From positions 45,240,081-45,304,080 of the forward strand of contig NC_079203.1 in assembly GCF_026745355.1 (NCBI RefSeq): 64,000 bases of DNA, in the 5' to 3' direction. Made by a program: the position numbers and the translations under genes. The stretch's first letter is position 1. Each line of letters starts with the position of its first letter. Of the stretch, positions 24,101 to 35,861 are shown in pieces. Origin of the DNA: Beta vulgaris subsp. vulgaris. Lineage: Eukaryota > Streptophyta > Magnoliopsida > Caryophyllales > Amaranthaceae. The notes beneath the pieces are model-generated. The model worked only from the letters and a program-made list of their open reading frames with translations, ran no database searches and was not told the DNA's origin.

Positions 24101-26925
24101 TATCCCCAAATCCCATTCCCCAGGAACATGTTATAACTTCTACGTCCCAATTCACAAAAAGAATATCATGCATCATGCAAAGGGATATATCATATACCTG
24201 GAGGCTGGATATAAAGCATCTAAACTACCTATGCCAAACACAAAATGGCTACAGGAAAACTTGCCTGAGCAAATGCAGTTCGAAGCGATGATCGGATGTA
24301 TGTATCAATTCTGCTACGAGCCACATCAACTTCCCCTTTTCTCTTCCTACGATATTCATGGGATATATCTTCAACCAATATTTTTGCTGCTGATATCCCA
24401 ACCGAGACTATATTAGGCATAGTATTGATATTTACGTTATCAAATGTGTCATGATATGCAAGCAATCTTCTTTCTACCCAACTCAAAATTGAAGTAAGTG
24501 TCGCACTCAAAAACTTGGAGTATACTGAATCTTTTGTCGTCTTTGCATCCTTTGCTACTTCATCTAGCTGACCATCTACGGCAGATAGGAGTTCGGTTTC
24601 AACTTGACCAGTAGCAACAAAACGATTAAAGAGAACCCATGTAAAACAGAGGTTATGCAACATCTGGTTAATGCCAAGAATAGGCCAAGTTTTCTTGATC
24701 AGGTCCATAAGTTCATCGACCTCTTCGATAATTGATGCATCATCATTAATATCAAAGCATGCTTCTAGCAACATCTCATAGAGACAGAGATTGAGAGGAA
24801 ACCCATCAGCCCAATGACAAGAATCAGACAATCCATCAGCGGCTCTGCAAGCCACTGCCACTACAGCACTACGAAGAACTTGCATAGATTCGTTATTTTT
24901 CCCGGTCTCTATAGGCCTCTCCAAAGCTCCACGAATTATCTTTTGCAACCGTTGGGCAGCAGCATCGGCTTTACCGATTGGCTGGTAAGGATGTAAGATA
25001 AGACCAGCTTCAAGAACCCTCAAATTTCGTTTTTGCCATGCATCATATTCTTGTTGATCAGTGAAATCTGATGACTTCAGCTGTTGTAGCAGCTCAAGCG
25101 GCAAAACCAAGTTATCAATACGTTTTCCAAGCTGTCAAAAGATCATAAAAACACCGTCAAAAAAACACAAGATCATCAAGACAGTAAATGCTAGTGTGTC
25201 GCTCATATCTAGCTCCAAACTCATATTAACACTTGAGAGACTGAGATTAGTAAAAGAAACAGGGCAAAGACTTTGCATATGACAAAAAAAGAATTATGTT
25301 TTCAAATAGATATACTCATTAATACAAACATAACACTTCCTCATGGTTCTAGTTTGATAGTGTAATTCAAAGCAAGCTAACAGCCATGTCATTGCTACAA
25401 CTTTACCCATAAAAATTTCTTTGCACAGACTGAACATACAACCTTTGAGAAACGATGAAATATAATTTTTTTTTTTGCGCTAGTTGCATATTTCAATGGC
25501 ATTTTGTCTAATATTCTTGACATTATTAGGGGGAATTTACGGCATTTCTACAGCCTATGAAATATAAATGTCTCGTACCATTACAAACCCCTCTCCATTT
25601 TCATTTCCCTTCGTGCAAAACAAATCCTACAATTCCTCAATCCTCACTACCTGAAGAAAACTAAAATTTCAAACTGCAATTCAACTAATAATGCAAGATT
25701 CAATCACCATCTCAGCGCCATTATAGCAACAACATGTAAATTACACCTCTACACATCTAAAATCTTTTCCTTTTTTCATTTTCGCTTCATAAAGCAGTAA
25801 ACCTAATCAAAACATAACAAACTAAACTCCCACCCCCAGAAAGAAAAGAAAAAGAATTCTTGCACCTTCCAATACCTCTCACCAACCAACCCAATCGATT
25901 AACACGCATAGTACACAATTTAGAATCCAATAAAAAGTCCAAAAAAAGGAACTTTTTTTCTTCTATAGCTTTCGCGTGAAGTAAGATAGAATCTACCGAC
26001 AAACATCCCAATTAAAAATAATCTCAAATTCAATCCATCACAAAAAATAAAAAATTCTCAAATTTCATTTCTTTTCTCAAACTTATCTTTCCCATCATTC
26101 TAAGCTTGACCAATTCATTAGATCAACAATTAAACTAAATCAAACCCAGTATAATTCGAACATATTACAAACATATGCATTAAAAAATTCAAGCATCACA
26201 CAAATAACACTGTAGTAGTACACATATCTTAAAATTAAGCTAAATTTCCAGATAAATCTCAGAAATTCACCAAAATTATGAGCATAATGAACTACATTAC
26301 TCCCTAAAAAGTTGGAAAACTCAAAAACAGTAAGAGATCTGACCTGAGAAGCAGCGATCCTAAGAAAAGCTCTCCGAATTCTAGAATCAACAGTTTCAGA
26401 AACTCTCATCTGAACTCTCATAAGCTCACCAACAGTCAAGGGTTTTGACTTAGGACTACTCTCAGCAACAGAAGTACCACCATTACTACTACTACCATTA
26501 CTACTCTTTCTCAACCCTAAACTCGAAGACCCAGACGATCTCAACCCTCCTAACGCCTTCTTCATTCTACTCGCAGCCGTCGACGTAATCGACCGTTGTA
26601 ACCCCCCGGAATTCCCGCCCCCATTTGCAGCACCATTTGCGGCGGAGTTTGCGGCGGATGAGGGAGATGGAGAGGGTGAAGATGATGAGGAGGAGGAGGA
26701 GAGAGATTTGCCGGAGGAAGTGCGGCAAGCGGCGACGAAGATTTCGTAGGCGGAAGCGCGGAGGTCGAGGAGAGAGAGAGAAGGAGTGAGGTCGGTGGAG
26801 AAAGGAGAGGAGAGAGAAGATGAAGGTGGTAGTGATGGTGGTTGTGGTTGTTGTTGTGGTGGTGGAGGGGTGGTTTCTCGTTTGGAATCTCCGAGTGAAC
26901 TCCTGTCTCTGAAAAGGAGCGACAT
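21128..26925 (-). CDS. DUF810 / MUN-domain protein (unc-13 homolog type), 5 exons
   Basis: Exons on the minus strand: 26925-26344, 25131-24265, 23746-23291, 22339-22150, 22065-21128, total 3033 nt, about 1010 aa. The N-terminal ~110 residues are low-complexity Pro/Ser/Ala-rich. Conserved blocks follow: GELMRVQMRVSETVDSR, VLPLELLQQLKSSDFTDQQE, CHWADGFPLNL, DSVDSDDGGKAIIREMPP, ACVEAVHQLSEAVAYK, and a C-terminus FLKRTYNLPKKL. These match the plant DUF810 family, which includes PATROL1, a MUN-domain protein acting in exocytic delivery to the plasma membrane. This copy is closer to the 950-1000-aa subgroup typified by Arabidopsis At2g20010, whose role is less defined. There is no signal peptide. 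The second intron uses a GC donor (24264-24263). All other introns are GT-AG and phases join. Confidence 0.9.
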
Positions 26926-27000
26926 TGGAGGGAAGAGAGAAATAGAAAGTGAGGAGAGAGAAAGTGAGGAAGGAAGAAGAAGAAGAAGAATGGAAGTAAG
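26760..27000. repeat. Purine-rich (GA)n tracts at the DUF810 gene 5' end
   Basis: On the plus strand gagagag and gaagaagaag runs overlap the Ser/Pro-rich first exon and continue past the start codon at 26925 to 27000. On the coding strand this is a CT-rich leader, common in plant 5' UTRs and promoters (Y-patch/CT microsatellite). Confidence 0.6.
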
Positions 27001-27822
27001 CTGAAACTAGTAGTATAGCTGTATAGTACTCATAATTATTAATAATTATTAATAAAGTAAGAAAAAAAAGAGGAAAATTTTTGGAGTGTGAGATTTTTTT
27101 TTTTTTTTTTGTCTTTTTGGCTTTTTTATTTTCTGATTTTTAGGAAGATTTTTTGTTTTTAATTAGAAAGAATTGAGAATTTTGATTTAAATGCAACGGT
27201 TAGTTTTTTTTAATAAAGGAGTATTTTTGAAAGTTGAAAAGTGAATTCCCTCAATTTTTAAATGAATTAGTATATTTGTTTTTTCAGGAAATTATAAAAT
27301 TGTGTGTCTGTTTTTTCTTTTTTTTTAAAATTAATTCATGTTCATTGACTTTTATCTTGTTGGGAATAAAAATTTTTTTTTCACCATAAGTAGTGATGAT
27401 AGCCCTTTTAAATTATCAAAAATAAGGAATAATCATTTTGGGTATTTGTTTCTCTATGTAGTTTTTGAATATTGATATATTATTCTATGTTCCTTTTAAA
27501 TGTACACATTTTTTTAATTTGACATTATTCTTATATACTCTATCACTTTAACCATTATTCGTGATTTGAAGACAAGAATAACCATCATTTGTGATTTATA
27601 GACAAGGAATAACAAAGTTAATTACATGTGATCTTTTAAATACATCTCGTATAAAATTTATATATCAACTTTAATTTTTATAATCTTCGCTTATTGATAA
27701 TTAGAGATAATAATTATTAAAATTATGCGTTGTCAAATATGAGTACATGAAGATAAAAAAAAAATAGTAATGATGTAATTAATTAATGATATTCATATTT
27801 AAAAGATGTCTACAAGAAGTCA
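27001..27822. other. Upstream region of DUF810 gene, AT-rich, nothing else seen
   Basis: This is presumably the promoter of the minus-strand gene. Long T runs (27091-27110) and no coding frame. Confidence 0.4.
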
Positions 27823-27842
27823 GCAGACTTTAGAGGTGTCAA

Positions 27843-28345
27843 AAACTGGGCCGACCCACTGGTGAACTCGCATGCGACCCAGACCCAACATGTTCCGAGC
27901 CGAGAGTGGTCGGTTGGAAAGCCGACCCATTCCGACCCAGTGTTCACCCGTGCCCAGTTTAACCCGTGGAATTAGTAACCCAACCTGAGTTGGGCGACCC
28001 AGTTGTACCCGTACCCAGTTGCACCCGTGAATAACGACCCAGACCCAACCTGTTTCCGACCCAAAATGACCCGCACCCAACTTCACCCGCCAATGACCCA
28101 GTTAAACCCACCCAATTATCATCCAACCCAGTTATCACCCAACCCAGTTACCACCCAACCCAGTTGTGACCCAACCCAGCTATCACCGACCCAGTTTTGA
28201 CCCAACCCAGCTATCACCGACCCAGTTGTGACCCAACCCAGCTATCACCGACCCAGTTGTGACCCAACCCAGCTATCACCGACCCAATTTCGACCCAACC
28301 CTGTTAGCACCCGACCCAACTAAAACCCGACTCAATGCCATTCCG
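27843..28345 (+). repeat. Left subterminal minisatellite of the hAT element
   Basis: Variants of 'gacccaacccagctatcacc' and 'gacccagttgt' alternate with a unit close to 31 bp, most regular between 28130 and 28300. GACCCA appears dozens of times. In other hAT elements subterminal repeats bind transposase; that role here is inference. Confidence 0.85.
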
Positions 28346-28354
28346 ACCCAACAC

Positions 28355-28690
28355 TAGAGCTGTCAGTTTGGTTAATGAACTGCTGGTTGAACTGAAATAA
28401 CTGAAATTTGAACTGAATTAAACTGAAGTGGGAGTAACTGTAACTGAAATCAACTGAAAAATGATGAACTGAAACTGAAATAAACTGTAAATAAAAAACC
28501 AAAACTGAACTGCAACTGAACTGAAATAAACTGTAACTGAAAATAACTGTGAAAAACTGAAAAGTTGATCGATCAACTGAACTGAACTGAACTGAATATG
28601 TAACTGGATTAACTGAATTGATTCAAACTGAAACTAAACTGAACTGAAACCAATTTAAACTGAAATTGTTTTGAACTGGTTTTTTAACTG
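28355..28690 (+). repeat. aactga-rich block inside the hAT element
   Basis: It starts tagagctgtcagtttggtta, itself resembling a hAT terminus, and continues as irregular repeats of aactgaa/aactgta. It is non-coding. Confidence 0.6.
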
Positions 28691-30399
28691 TACTCAAATC
28701 AAATTCACATATTATCCAAATTCACGATAATACTCCAATTCATATACAAATTCTATCAAGATAATTTTTATTAGTACTTTAATATATGACATATAACTTA
28801 ATTTTTTGATAATTTTCAACTATGTCAAGTTCACTGCTTTATACTCTAAACTCAATTCAAATTTTACTCAACTTTATGATAAACTCTCATTTAGTGGTGT
28901 CAGAAACAGATCTGACCATGGGTTAACCTCATATCAACCTGATTTAAACCCGGTTCGACATGTGAGAGACTGTCCCCAGACCTCATCAGCACCCCGCAAG
29001 TTCAGATTTTGACCTGACCACATAAATCTGCATTCAAACCCGAACCTGACCATAACCCAATCAAATATTAACCAAAACATGACTAGACCAAGTAAATATC
29101 CTATTCAACTCAATTTATTTATGATTAACCCTAAATTAAACTAGAATTTGATTGAACCTGCTAAAGTTATTAAATATGTTAAATTTTTCTTTGTGTAACA
29201 TTTTTAGTTAGTATATTTTTGTCACCAATATATCTCAAACAAATAGTACAATAGAAGATGTACATAACTTAGATTACGTACAAATTAAAAAAAAGAAGCG
29301 TAGTTTACTAAAGGAAATATTAAAGATCAAATAAACATTAAAAATTCACCTTTTGATTTTAAATTAAATAAAAGAAAAATATTGTATATTGAGTATGTGA
29401 TAATTACATAATTGAAAAAAAAAATTGTTTTCTTTCTAAAAAGGAGTTATTTTTTAGGCTTTACTGTTCTTATATTTGGGTAACATGCAAAAATTTTCAT
29501 ACAACAAATTTGAATTTTTAATTTTCCACAGAAAAATGAAAATGAACAATAATATGTTTTTTAGTCACCAAGACACAAAATAATATAATTATACTCCACA
29601 ACAAAATTACATTCGATGTTCAAGATATGCACAAAGATCAAGAGTTTGATCACTCTATCAAATATACAATTTTCCCATTAACAAAAATGTAATTACATTT
29701 GCAATTTATTGTTCAGTCAATTTTCATGTCAACGTAACGATAGAACCACCATGAGCAGAACCACGCCAAGATAGATGCATAAGATCGTCTACAGCAACCA
29801 CATCAACATCAACTCATCGGCAGCAGTTTACTGTTGAACAAAGTTCGAAAATAGTCATCACAAAAGTAATTATAAAAGTAAAAGCAAACTAAAAAGTACA
29901 ACCTAATTGTAAGGGAATAATTGCTTCTAATAAGGTAACTTTTGCCTCATCTGCCAAAAATAAGTCAATCTTTTAATTATCCAGAAATAAGTCAACTTTG
30001 CTATCATTTATGTCAAAAATAAGTTGAATGATTTTTTAACCTGTTGGTTACTCCATCTATATTTTTTTATCTTTCCTACTTTGACTTTGCACGTTTGCCA
30101 ATGCACTTATTCTACATTATATAGTAAAAATTATAATAATTGAATATTAATAAAGTACGTACTCATTGAGACGAATCAAACGATCCCACATGACTATTTT
30201 TGTTCTTATATATTGAGAAAAATCTAAAAGATTCTATCTAATTGTGAATAGTGTCAAGATTCTAAGTGAGAAAAATAAAAAAAATACAGAGGGAGTACCT
30301 CTTATAACAAGTCACTACTATCATTATTGTTAATTATAATTATTGTTGATTATTATCATTATTATTAGTAATTTTTATTAGGATTAATTGCTTCTCACC

Positions 30400-30545
30400 C
30401 ACTGCTGAACCACCGACCACCAGCCACTACTGAACCACCGAACACAACCCACTGCCTCAACCAGCCACAACCCACTGCCTCAACCAGCCACAACCACCAC
30501 CCACTACCTCACCCAATCATCACCACCACCACTAGCCCCACCCAG
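30400..30545 (+). repeat. CCAC/ACCACC-rich minisatellite
   Basis: Irregular repeats of 'caaccagccacaacccactgcct' and 'accaccacc' inside the hAT element. No matching protein was recognised. Confidence 0.5.
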
Positions 30546-30579
30546 ATCTAATTAAACTTATCACACAAAAACTGGAGTA

Positions 30580-30772
30580 ACTGATCCTATATTTTTTAAC
30601 TAGCCAAGCAATGTAGGAACGATGCCTTTGTGGTGAATGAAAGTAGGGAACTTCTCACCCTTCTAGTTTTACTAATAATATAGTAATGATGGATTGTATT
30701 ATGCTGTTCAAGCCTTAACTGGGATTTTATTTTATGAATGAATACATGCCTTTCTAACCAAAAAAAAAAACA
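30580..30772 (+). repeat. Possible retroposed fragment with A tail
   Basis: A sequence ending 'tgaatacatgcctttctaacc' plus 10 A looks like the 3' end of a transcript or retroelement inserted within the hAT element. No target duplication was found, so origin is unknown. Confidence 0.3.
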
Positions 30773-30872
30773 CTAGGTGAACACCAAATTGCCAACAGTA
30801 GATGGAGCAGCATATTTTGCTTTTAAACATAAATTTCCATTAAATGAAATGCACAAGAAATCAAATCAGTAC

Positions 30873-31028
30873 CTTTGAGCCAGAGTAACCACTAGCACCA
30901 AGAACACCAATGCGAATGCTCTTCTGCAAATTATTCTTCTTAGAAGATTGTAAATTCTTCGGGGCAGAAGCCACCGAGCTTCGAACACAGAACCTCTTGA
31001 CATCCCACCCTTTGTTTTGCTCTGTCAT
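30873..31028 (-). pseudogene. Captured exon of N-acetyl-gamma-glutamyl-phosphate reductase
   Basis: Read on the minus strand, 52 codons contain a basic, Ser/Ala-rich stretch (VKRFCVRSSVASAPKNLQ) like the end of a plastid transit peptide. This is followed by IRIGVLGASGYSG, the NADP-binding start of AGPR, the third enzyme of arginine synthesis, and then by a GT splice donor (30872-30871, AAG|gtactg). Upstream a candidate acceptor (gacag at about 31024) suggests the exon came with flanking intron. The next codons of the family (AE in TGAE) read SK here. The rest of the gene is absent. It lies inside the hAT element, so it is best read as a transduplicated gene fragment. Expression is unknown. 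Confidence 0.75.
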
Positions 31029-32039
31029 ATTATTAATTTTTCTGAAACCTATTAATATTCATCAAGTATTTAACTTTGAGACAAAAACAACAAATGGGTA
31101 ACAGAAAAAAAAGAAAAACAAAAGAAAAAGAGAGAAAGTAGAAGACCTCGTAGGTTCGTTGTCAAAGATCTACCAAAAACTCTCGCTTTCGCTTGCTATG
31201 CACTACAGAGCATCATCTTCTGGATTCTTCTTGCCATTATTTTTCGCCGTCTTCTGGACTACAGAATTCTCGAAGGGCCTTCACATTCTGAATGTTGTTG
31301 AAGGACATTAAACGAATTTCAAATGTACTATTTTCTAATTTCTAAATTTATAATTCTATACTTCTAGTATTGATTTGATAAGAAATTAGTAATCTACTTA
31401 AATTCCTAAACTATTATTAATAATATAAGTTAATAAAAATTATAAACTTTAGAAGTTTAATTACTATTTTTAATTTCAAACAAGTTGATTCATGTAAATA
31501 TGATTATGAATGACGTGAAACAGTTAAGGCAAAGTTGTAGTTTAGTAACTTTAAAAATTAGTAGTGTTATTATAACTTAATAGGAATTATAAACTTTCAA
31601 AATTAAATTAGTATTATTGATTTTTAAGAAATTATTATTCTAAATTTATAAATTAGAAATATGTGAACATGTTACATGCGGTGATTAGGGATTAATTTAA
31701 TGCTAACATGTAAGACGTAACACAATAACAGTTAACCTATTACTACTACTTGTATAAGTCTTACATTAATACTTAAGTTATTGGTTATAAACTTATATTA
31801 ATATCAGTTATTTCTTCTATTAAGGTGATTTCTTATAACCTTACTTATACAATTATTTACTATTACTCAACTATAATTTGATTGTATTCAGTTAAGTGAA
31901 CTGTTATAAGTTATAACAAGCCTTAATCAGTACTAGACCTTAGCTTATAGTATACTACATATATACGAATTTTCTCTTTTCATATCAGTATCTTACTGAT
32001 AAGCAATAAGGTTTACTATGACATAGTAACAATAATTAA

Positions 32040-32960
32040 CTACTTATTTCAATTCAATTAGATGATTTGGATTTCGAAATGAATTTAACTTAAAGACGAT
32101 TACCTTAGATAGAGTATTTTATCTTCTATTAAGTTAATTACTTAACTTACATTGATACATTTGTTGATATTATCCAATATCCATTATCTTAAACGAACTT
32201 ACGCCATCTTGAATTAGCTAATCGACTTACATGATACATCGATCTAATCCAATATTAACTTGTTTCAATTCAAATTAGATGTTTTGAGTTTCATATGAAT
32301 TTAACTTAGAGACGTTAACTTAAATGAAGCATTGTATATTGAACCAATCTACTGAGTTATACTGTTCTACATCTGTTTGAATTAGATGCTTTCGGTTCTG
32401 AAATGAATTCATCTTAAATATGACTTAACTTAAGTGAGTACTGTTATTATCTTGAATTAAACTTAGGGTACTGTTAAAGTAGATGTTTTGAGTTTCAATA
32501 TGAATTTAACTTAGAGACGATTAACTTAAATGGAGTATTGTTATATTGAACCAATCTATTGAGTTCCATTGTTCTACATTTGTTGCAACTCAATTAGATG
32601 CTTTCAGTTCCGAAATGAATTCAACTTAAAAAAGATTGATTAACTTAAGTAGAGTACTATTATTATCTTGAACTAGTTTATCGACTTACATTGATACACT
32701 CATTCAAATAACAACATGTTTCAATTTAAGTAAACGTTTTGAGTTTCAATTACTTTATCGACTTACGTTGATACATTCATCTAATCTAATATCAATTGTA
32801 ATTTCTTTTAGTTTGGCTAAGATATGTGAGTTTCAAATTGAATATAGCTTGTTAACGATTAACTTAAATGGAGTATTGTTATCTTGATTTCACTTATCGA
32901 TTCACATAGATACCTTGAGCTAATCCATAATCAACTTATTTTATGTCGATTATAGATATA
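32040..32960 (+). repeat. Degenerate ~110-bp tandem repeats
   Basis: Copies of 'ttagatg(t/c)tttgagtttc...atgaatttaacttagagacg' start near 32058, 32275, 32383, 32481, 32595 and 32730, spaced roughly 100-135 bp or twice that. Between them recur 'atcgacttacattgatacat' phrases. It is satellite-like filler in the hAT interior. Confidence 0.6.
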
Positions 32961-33169
32961 TTAATCCATTGAACTAATACACTAAGAGTAAGACATTAAC
33001 ATAAATTTGTCTTATTCCAAATCATATATATTAAGTAATAAAGTACACTTTAACCGATGTCACTTTCATTCACGTTTTTATGAAGTACAACTGTTATTTT
33101 GAGGCAATTTTGGAAGTGCCGACAACACTTATTTGTTGCATTATTTTTAACCGGACCCGAAAAACACAT

Positions 33170-33780
33170 GGCCAAAGCCGCATTATTCCTACCCAACTTA
33201 TTCCGATATCGATTTCTTCCGACCCAAGTAACCCGAAAGCCGATTTCTTCCAACCTTAGTAATTCCGGAAGTCGAATTATTCCGACCAAAGTTATTCCGA
33301 TATCGATTCCGACCCAAGTAACCCGAAAACCAATTTCTTCCGACCCAAGTCATTCCGAAACCCGATTTCTTCCGACCAAAGTTATTCCGATATCGATTTC
33401 TTCCGACCCAAGTAACCCGAAAGCCGATTTCTTCCGACCCAAGTCATTCCGAAACCCGATTTCTTCCGACCCAAGTTATTCCGATATCGATTTCTTCCGA
33501 CCCAAGTAACCCAAAAGCCGTTTTCTTCCGACCCAAGTCATTCCGAAACCCGATTTCTTCCGACCCAAGTTATTCCGATATCGATTTCTTCCGACCCAAG
33601 TCACCCGAAAGCCGATTTCTTCCGACCCAAGTCATTCTGAAACCCGATTTCTTCCGACCCAAGTCATTCCGAAAGCCGATTTCTTCCGACCCAAGTTATT
33701 CCGAAAGTCGATTTCTTCCGACCCAAGTCATTCCGAAAGCCGATTTCGACCGACTTCACCTTATTCCATTCCGACCCAAA
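33170..33780 (+). repeat. Right subterminal minisatellite of the hAT element
   Basis: About 18 units of 31-32 bp built on 'cgatttcttccgacccaagt' followed by one of a few variants (cattccgaaacc, tattccgatat, aacccgaaagc). The variants alternate, suggesting higher-order units of two to three. A 136-codon open frame through it is a by-product of the period. From 33780 to 33980 less regular GACCCA repeats lead to the terminus. Confidence 0.9.
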
Positions 33781-34009
33781 TTCACCCAACACAGATACCG
33801 GCCGACCCAGTCTCACCCGACCCATTTCCGACCCAGTTCCGAGATCCTCTCACCCAGTTTCACCCGACCCAAGTTCACCCGACCCACCCAGTTCCGACCC
33901 ATGACACGGTGTCACCCAGATTATTCCGACCCAAATCATTCCGACCCAGCCTGGGTCAACCCAAACCCAGCCAGTGACCCAGATTGACACCTCTAGCAGA
34001 CTTTGATGT

Positions 34010-35310
34010 AAAAAAAATCAAGAGGGTGTAACATATCATAATTATCATGTCATGCGTCAAGCAATACTTGTTGCTCTAAAGCTTACCTTCTTTCGTTGTT
34101 CCTTATTATTTATCTTCTCATATGTCTGATACCAAAAATAATTTTTTGTGCAATAGTACAAGTACGGATGGATATGTTCATATATATAATGTGGATGTGG
34201 TTAGGACTTAGGATAGCGACGATAGTTAGTTGCCATGGTGACACGGGTTACACAACATGGTGGTGATCGTGTTTGTGCTTGGGATGACATTATGATGATG
34301 GGAGTGATTTTCGTTACACTTTGATAATGTTTCTCAAAATAAAAGCTTCAAATCGGATGAATGACATGAAGCTTGATTTTGCACTGAAAAAAAAAATCTT
34401 TAGGAACCTAACAAAGATATTTACTTCCAATTTTCTTCACAGTACTCAACTGTTTGGTATTATGTGGTTGTTTTTTAGGTAAAATGTCCAATTATCTATT
34501 TGAATATACAGGTCTTTTGTGAATTATGATCCCTCCCTATGGCGGTTATAAATTTACGAAATCACTAGAAAAAGAAAGTAAACAATCAGTCTCATAAAAA
34601 ATATGTTTATATTAGATTTTGCTAATAATTTTTAGCAGTATTTTCTATAATACAGATTCTTGAGTATAGTTTTTACTCCATAAATAAAACCGATTCTTTT
34701 ATAAAAGATATTCAAATGAGTTGAAATAAATGACATGAAATACATATCATCATATATATAATGCATATCATTTTTATTCAAATCTATATTACGCAATAAG
34801 TTATGATATACTATACGCTTATACTCACTCTTTCTGAAAAGGTAACGTATCTTGGAATGTGACAATGTTTGAGATATTGAAGTTGGAGTTTGGTGTTTGG
34901 TATTGGATATTCACTGGCAAATTTGGAATATGGAACTGTCAATTGCGTACAATAATGTGAAATACGTCGGCTAGCAAATTTAGTTGCTTTGTGTTTCTTT
35001 TTGTTTTGGCTTTACTGTTAGCTATAAGCCTATAAGCTATGTGTTGAGAATACAAAATATAAATTATTGGGGAGGGTGGAAAAGGGAGACCTTGGCCAAA
35101 AGTTCATATATTCACATTATGTAATTCTACTACTTCTAATTGACGAAAATTAATAAACTAATACTATGTGGCAGTCGCATAGTCGGCTGACTTGAAGATC
35201 AGCATATGGGAAATGAAGTGAGATCCATATTCCATCTAAAATTCACAACGACACAACCTGGTCCAAGAGTATTCATTTTCATATTCTAATTATTAATTTT
35301 TGTTTTGTAT
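34010..35310. other. AT-rich intergenic DNA, nothing recognised
   Basis: No coding frame, RNA gene or clear element was found. Confidence 0.45.
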
Positions 35311-35327
35311 CTTTGATGCAATTCTAT

Positions 35328-35473
35328 TTTTTTTAATTAAGAAAGATAATTGATCCGAAAACTAACCATCTATTAGCCTTAGGCTACTAGTATGCAGGAC
35401 ACACCAGCTCACGAATCCTGGGCAATGTCTTGAAATGTGAGGTGGTACTCCACCGAGCTACCACATCTTCCTT
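35328..35473 (-). mobile_element. SINE on the minus strand with 11-bp TSD
   Basis: tgcaattctat occurs at 35317-35327 and 35474-35484. Between them the minus strand reads a tRNA-like head (tggtagctcggtggagtacc), then 'ctagtagcctaaggct', and ends in 'ttatctttcttaatt' plus 8 A. It belongs to the same family as 1586-1697. Confidence 0.75.
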
Positions 35474-35654
35474 TGCAATTCTATCTTTTTATTTACTTGC
35501 TTTATGTGTGCTCTAGAGGTGTATGTTTTTTTTCCATTTTGGGAGTGAAAAGGTTGAGAATTTTAACCAGACTGTAAAGTGTATTATCTCAAATGTGTGT
35601 TACAGGTCTAAGCAGTGTCCGCGCATAAAACATAACATCAAAATTTAGGCTATA

Positions 35655-35796
35655 ACAAGCAAGCTAAGAAGTGGTAGTACACCATCCCGATTTTTAGAGT
35701 AATGTCCTGAATTTGAATAGCCAATTTCTATGTCCTACGGACTAGTAGCCTAACAAGGGTTGGTATTCGGGCCAATTATCTTTCCTAATATACAAA
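35655..35796 (+). mobile_element. Degraded SINE, plus strand
   Basis: It contains 'gtggtagtacaccatc', 'ctagtagcctaacaagggtt' and the tail 'caattatctttcctaata' then a short A-run, as in the neighbouring SINE. Imperfect flanking repeats (aaatttaggctata / aaacttaggttatg) fit an older insertion. Confidence 0.6.
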
Positions 35797-35861
35797 AAAC
35801 TTAGGTTATGCTCATGTTTTTTTAATCTATATAAGCCATGAATGCAATACAAAGTACAAAG

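Larger units (their letters stand above)
27831..33994. mobile_element. 6.16-kb non-autonomous hAT-type element carrying a gene fragment
   Basis: The left terminus tagaggtgtcaa (27831-27842) is exactly inverted at the right terminus ttgacacctcta (33983-33994). The 8-bp target duplication gcagactt lies at 27823-27830 and 33995-34002. An 8-bp TSD with a TAGRGGTGTCA terminus is diagnostic of hAT transposons. Both ends carry large arrays of about 31-bp repeats rich in GACCCA. The interior is AT-rich with a satellite-like block, an aactga block and a fragment of the AGPR gene. No transposase-like frame is present; the longest plus frame (33099-33509) only reads the right-hand array. Mobility would need a transposase supplied elsewhere. 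Confidence 0.85.

Noticed and set aside
29724..29813. Possible second captured exon on the minus strand (DDLMHLSWRGSAHGG)
   Set aside because: Only 28 codons between stops and no family recognised; length fits chance.
33099..33509. 136-codon plus-strand frame
   Set aside because: It reads straight through the 31-32-bp minisatellite and has a repetitive translation (FFRPK... type) with no domain.
33170..33780. CRISPR-like regular array
   Set aside because: Units are contiguous with no unique spacers and lie in a plant hAT transposon.
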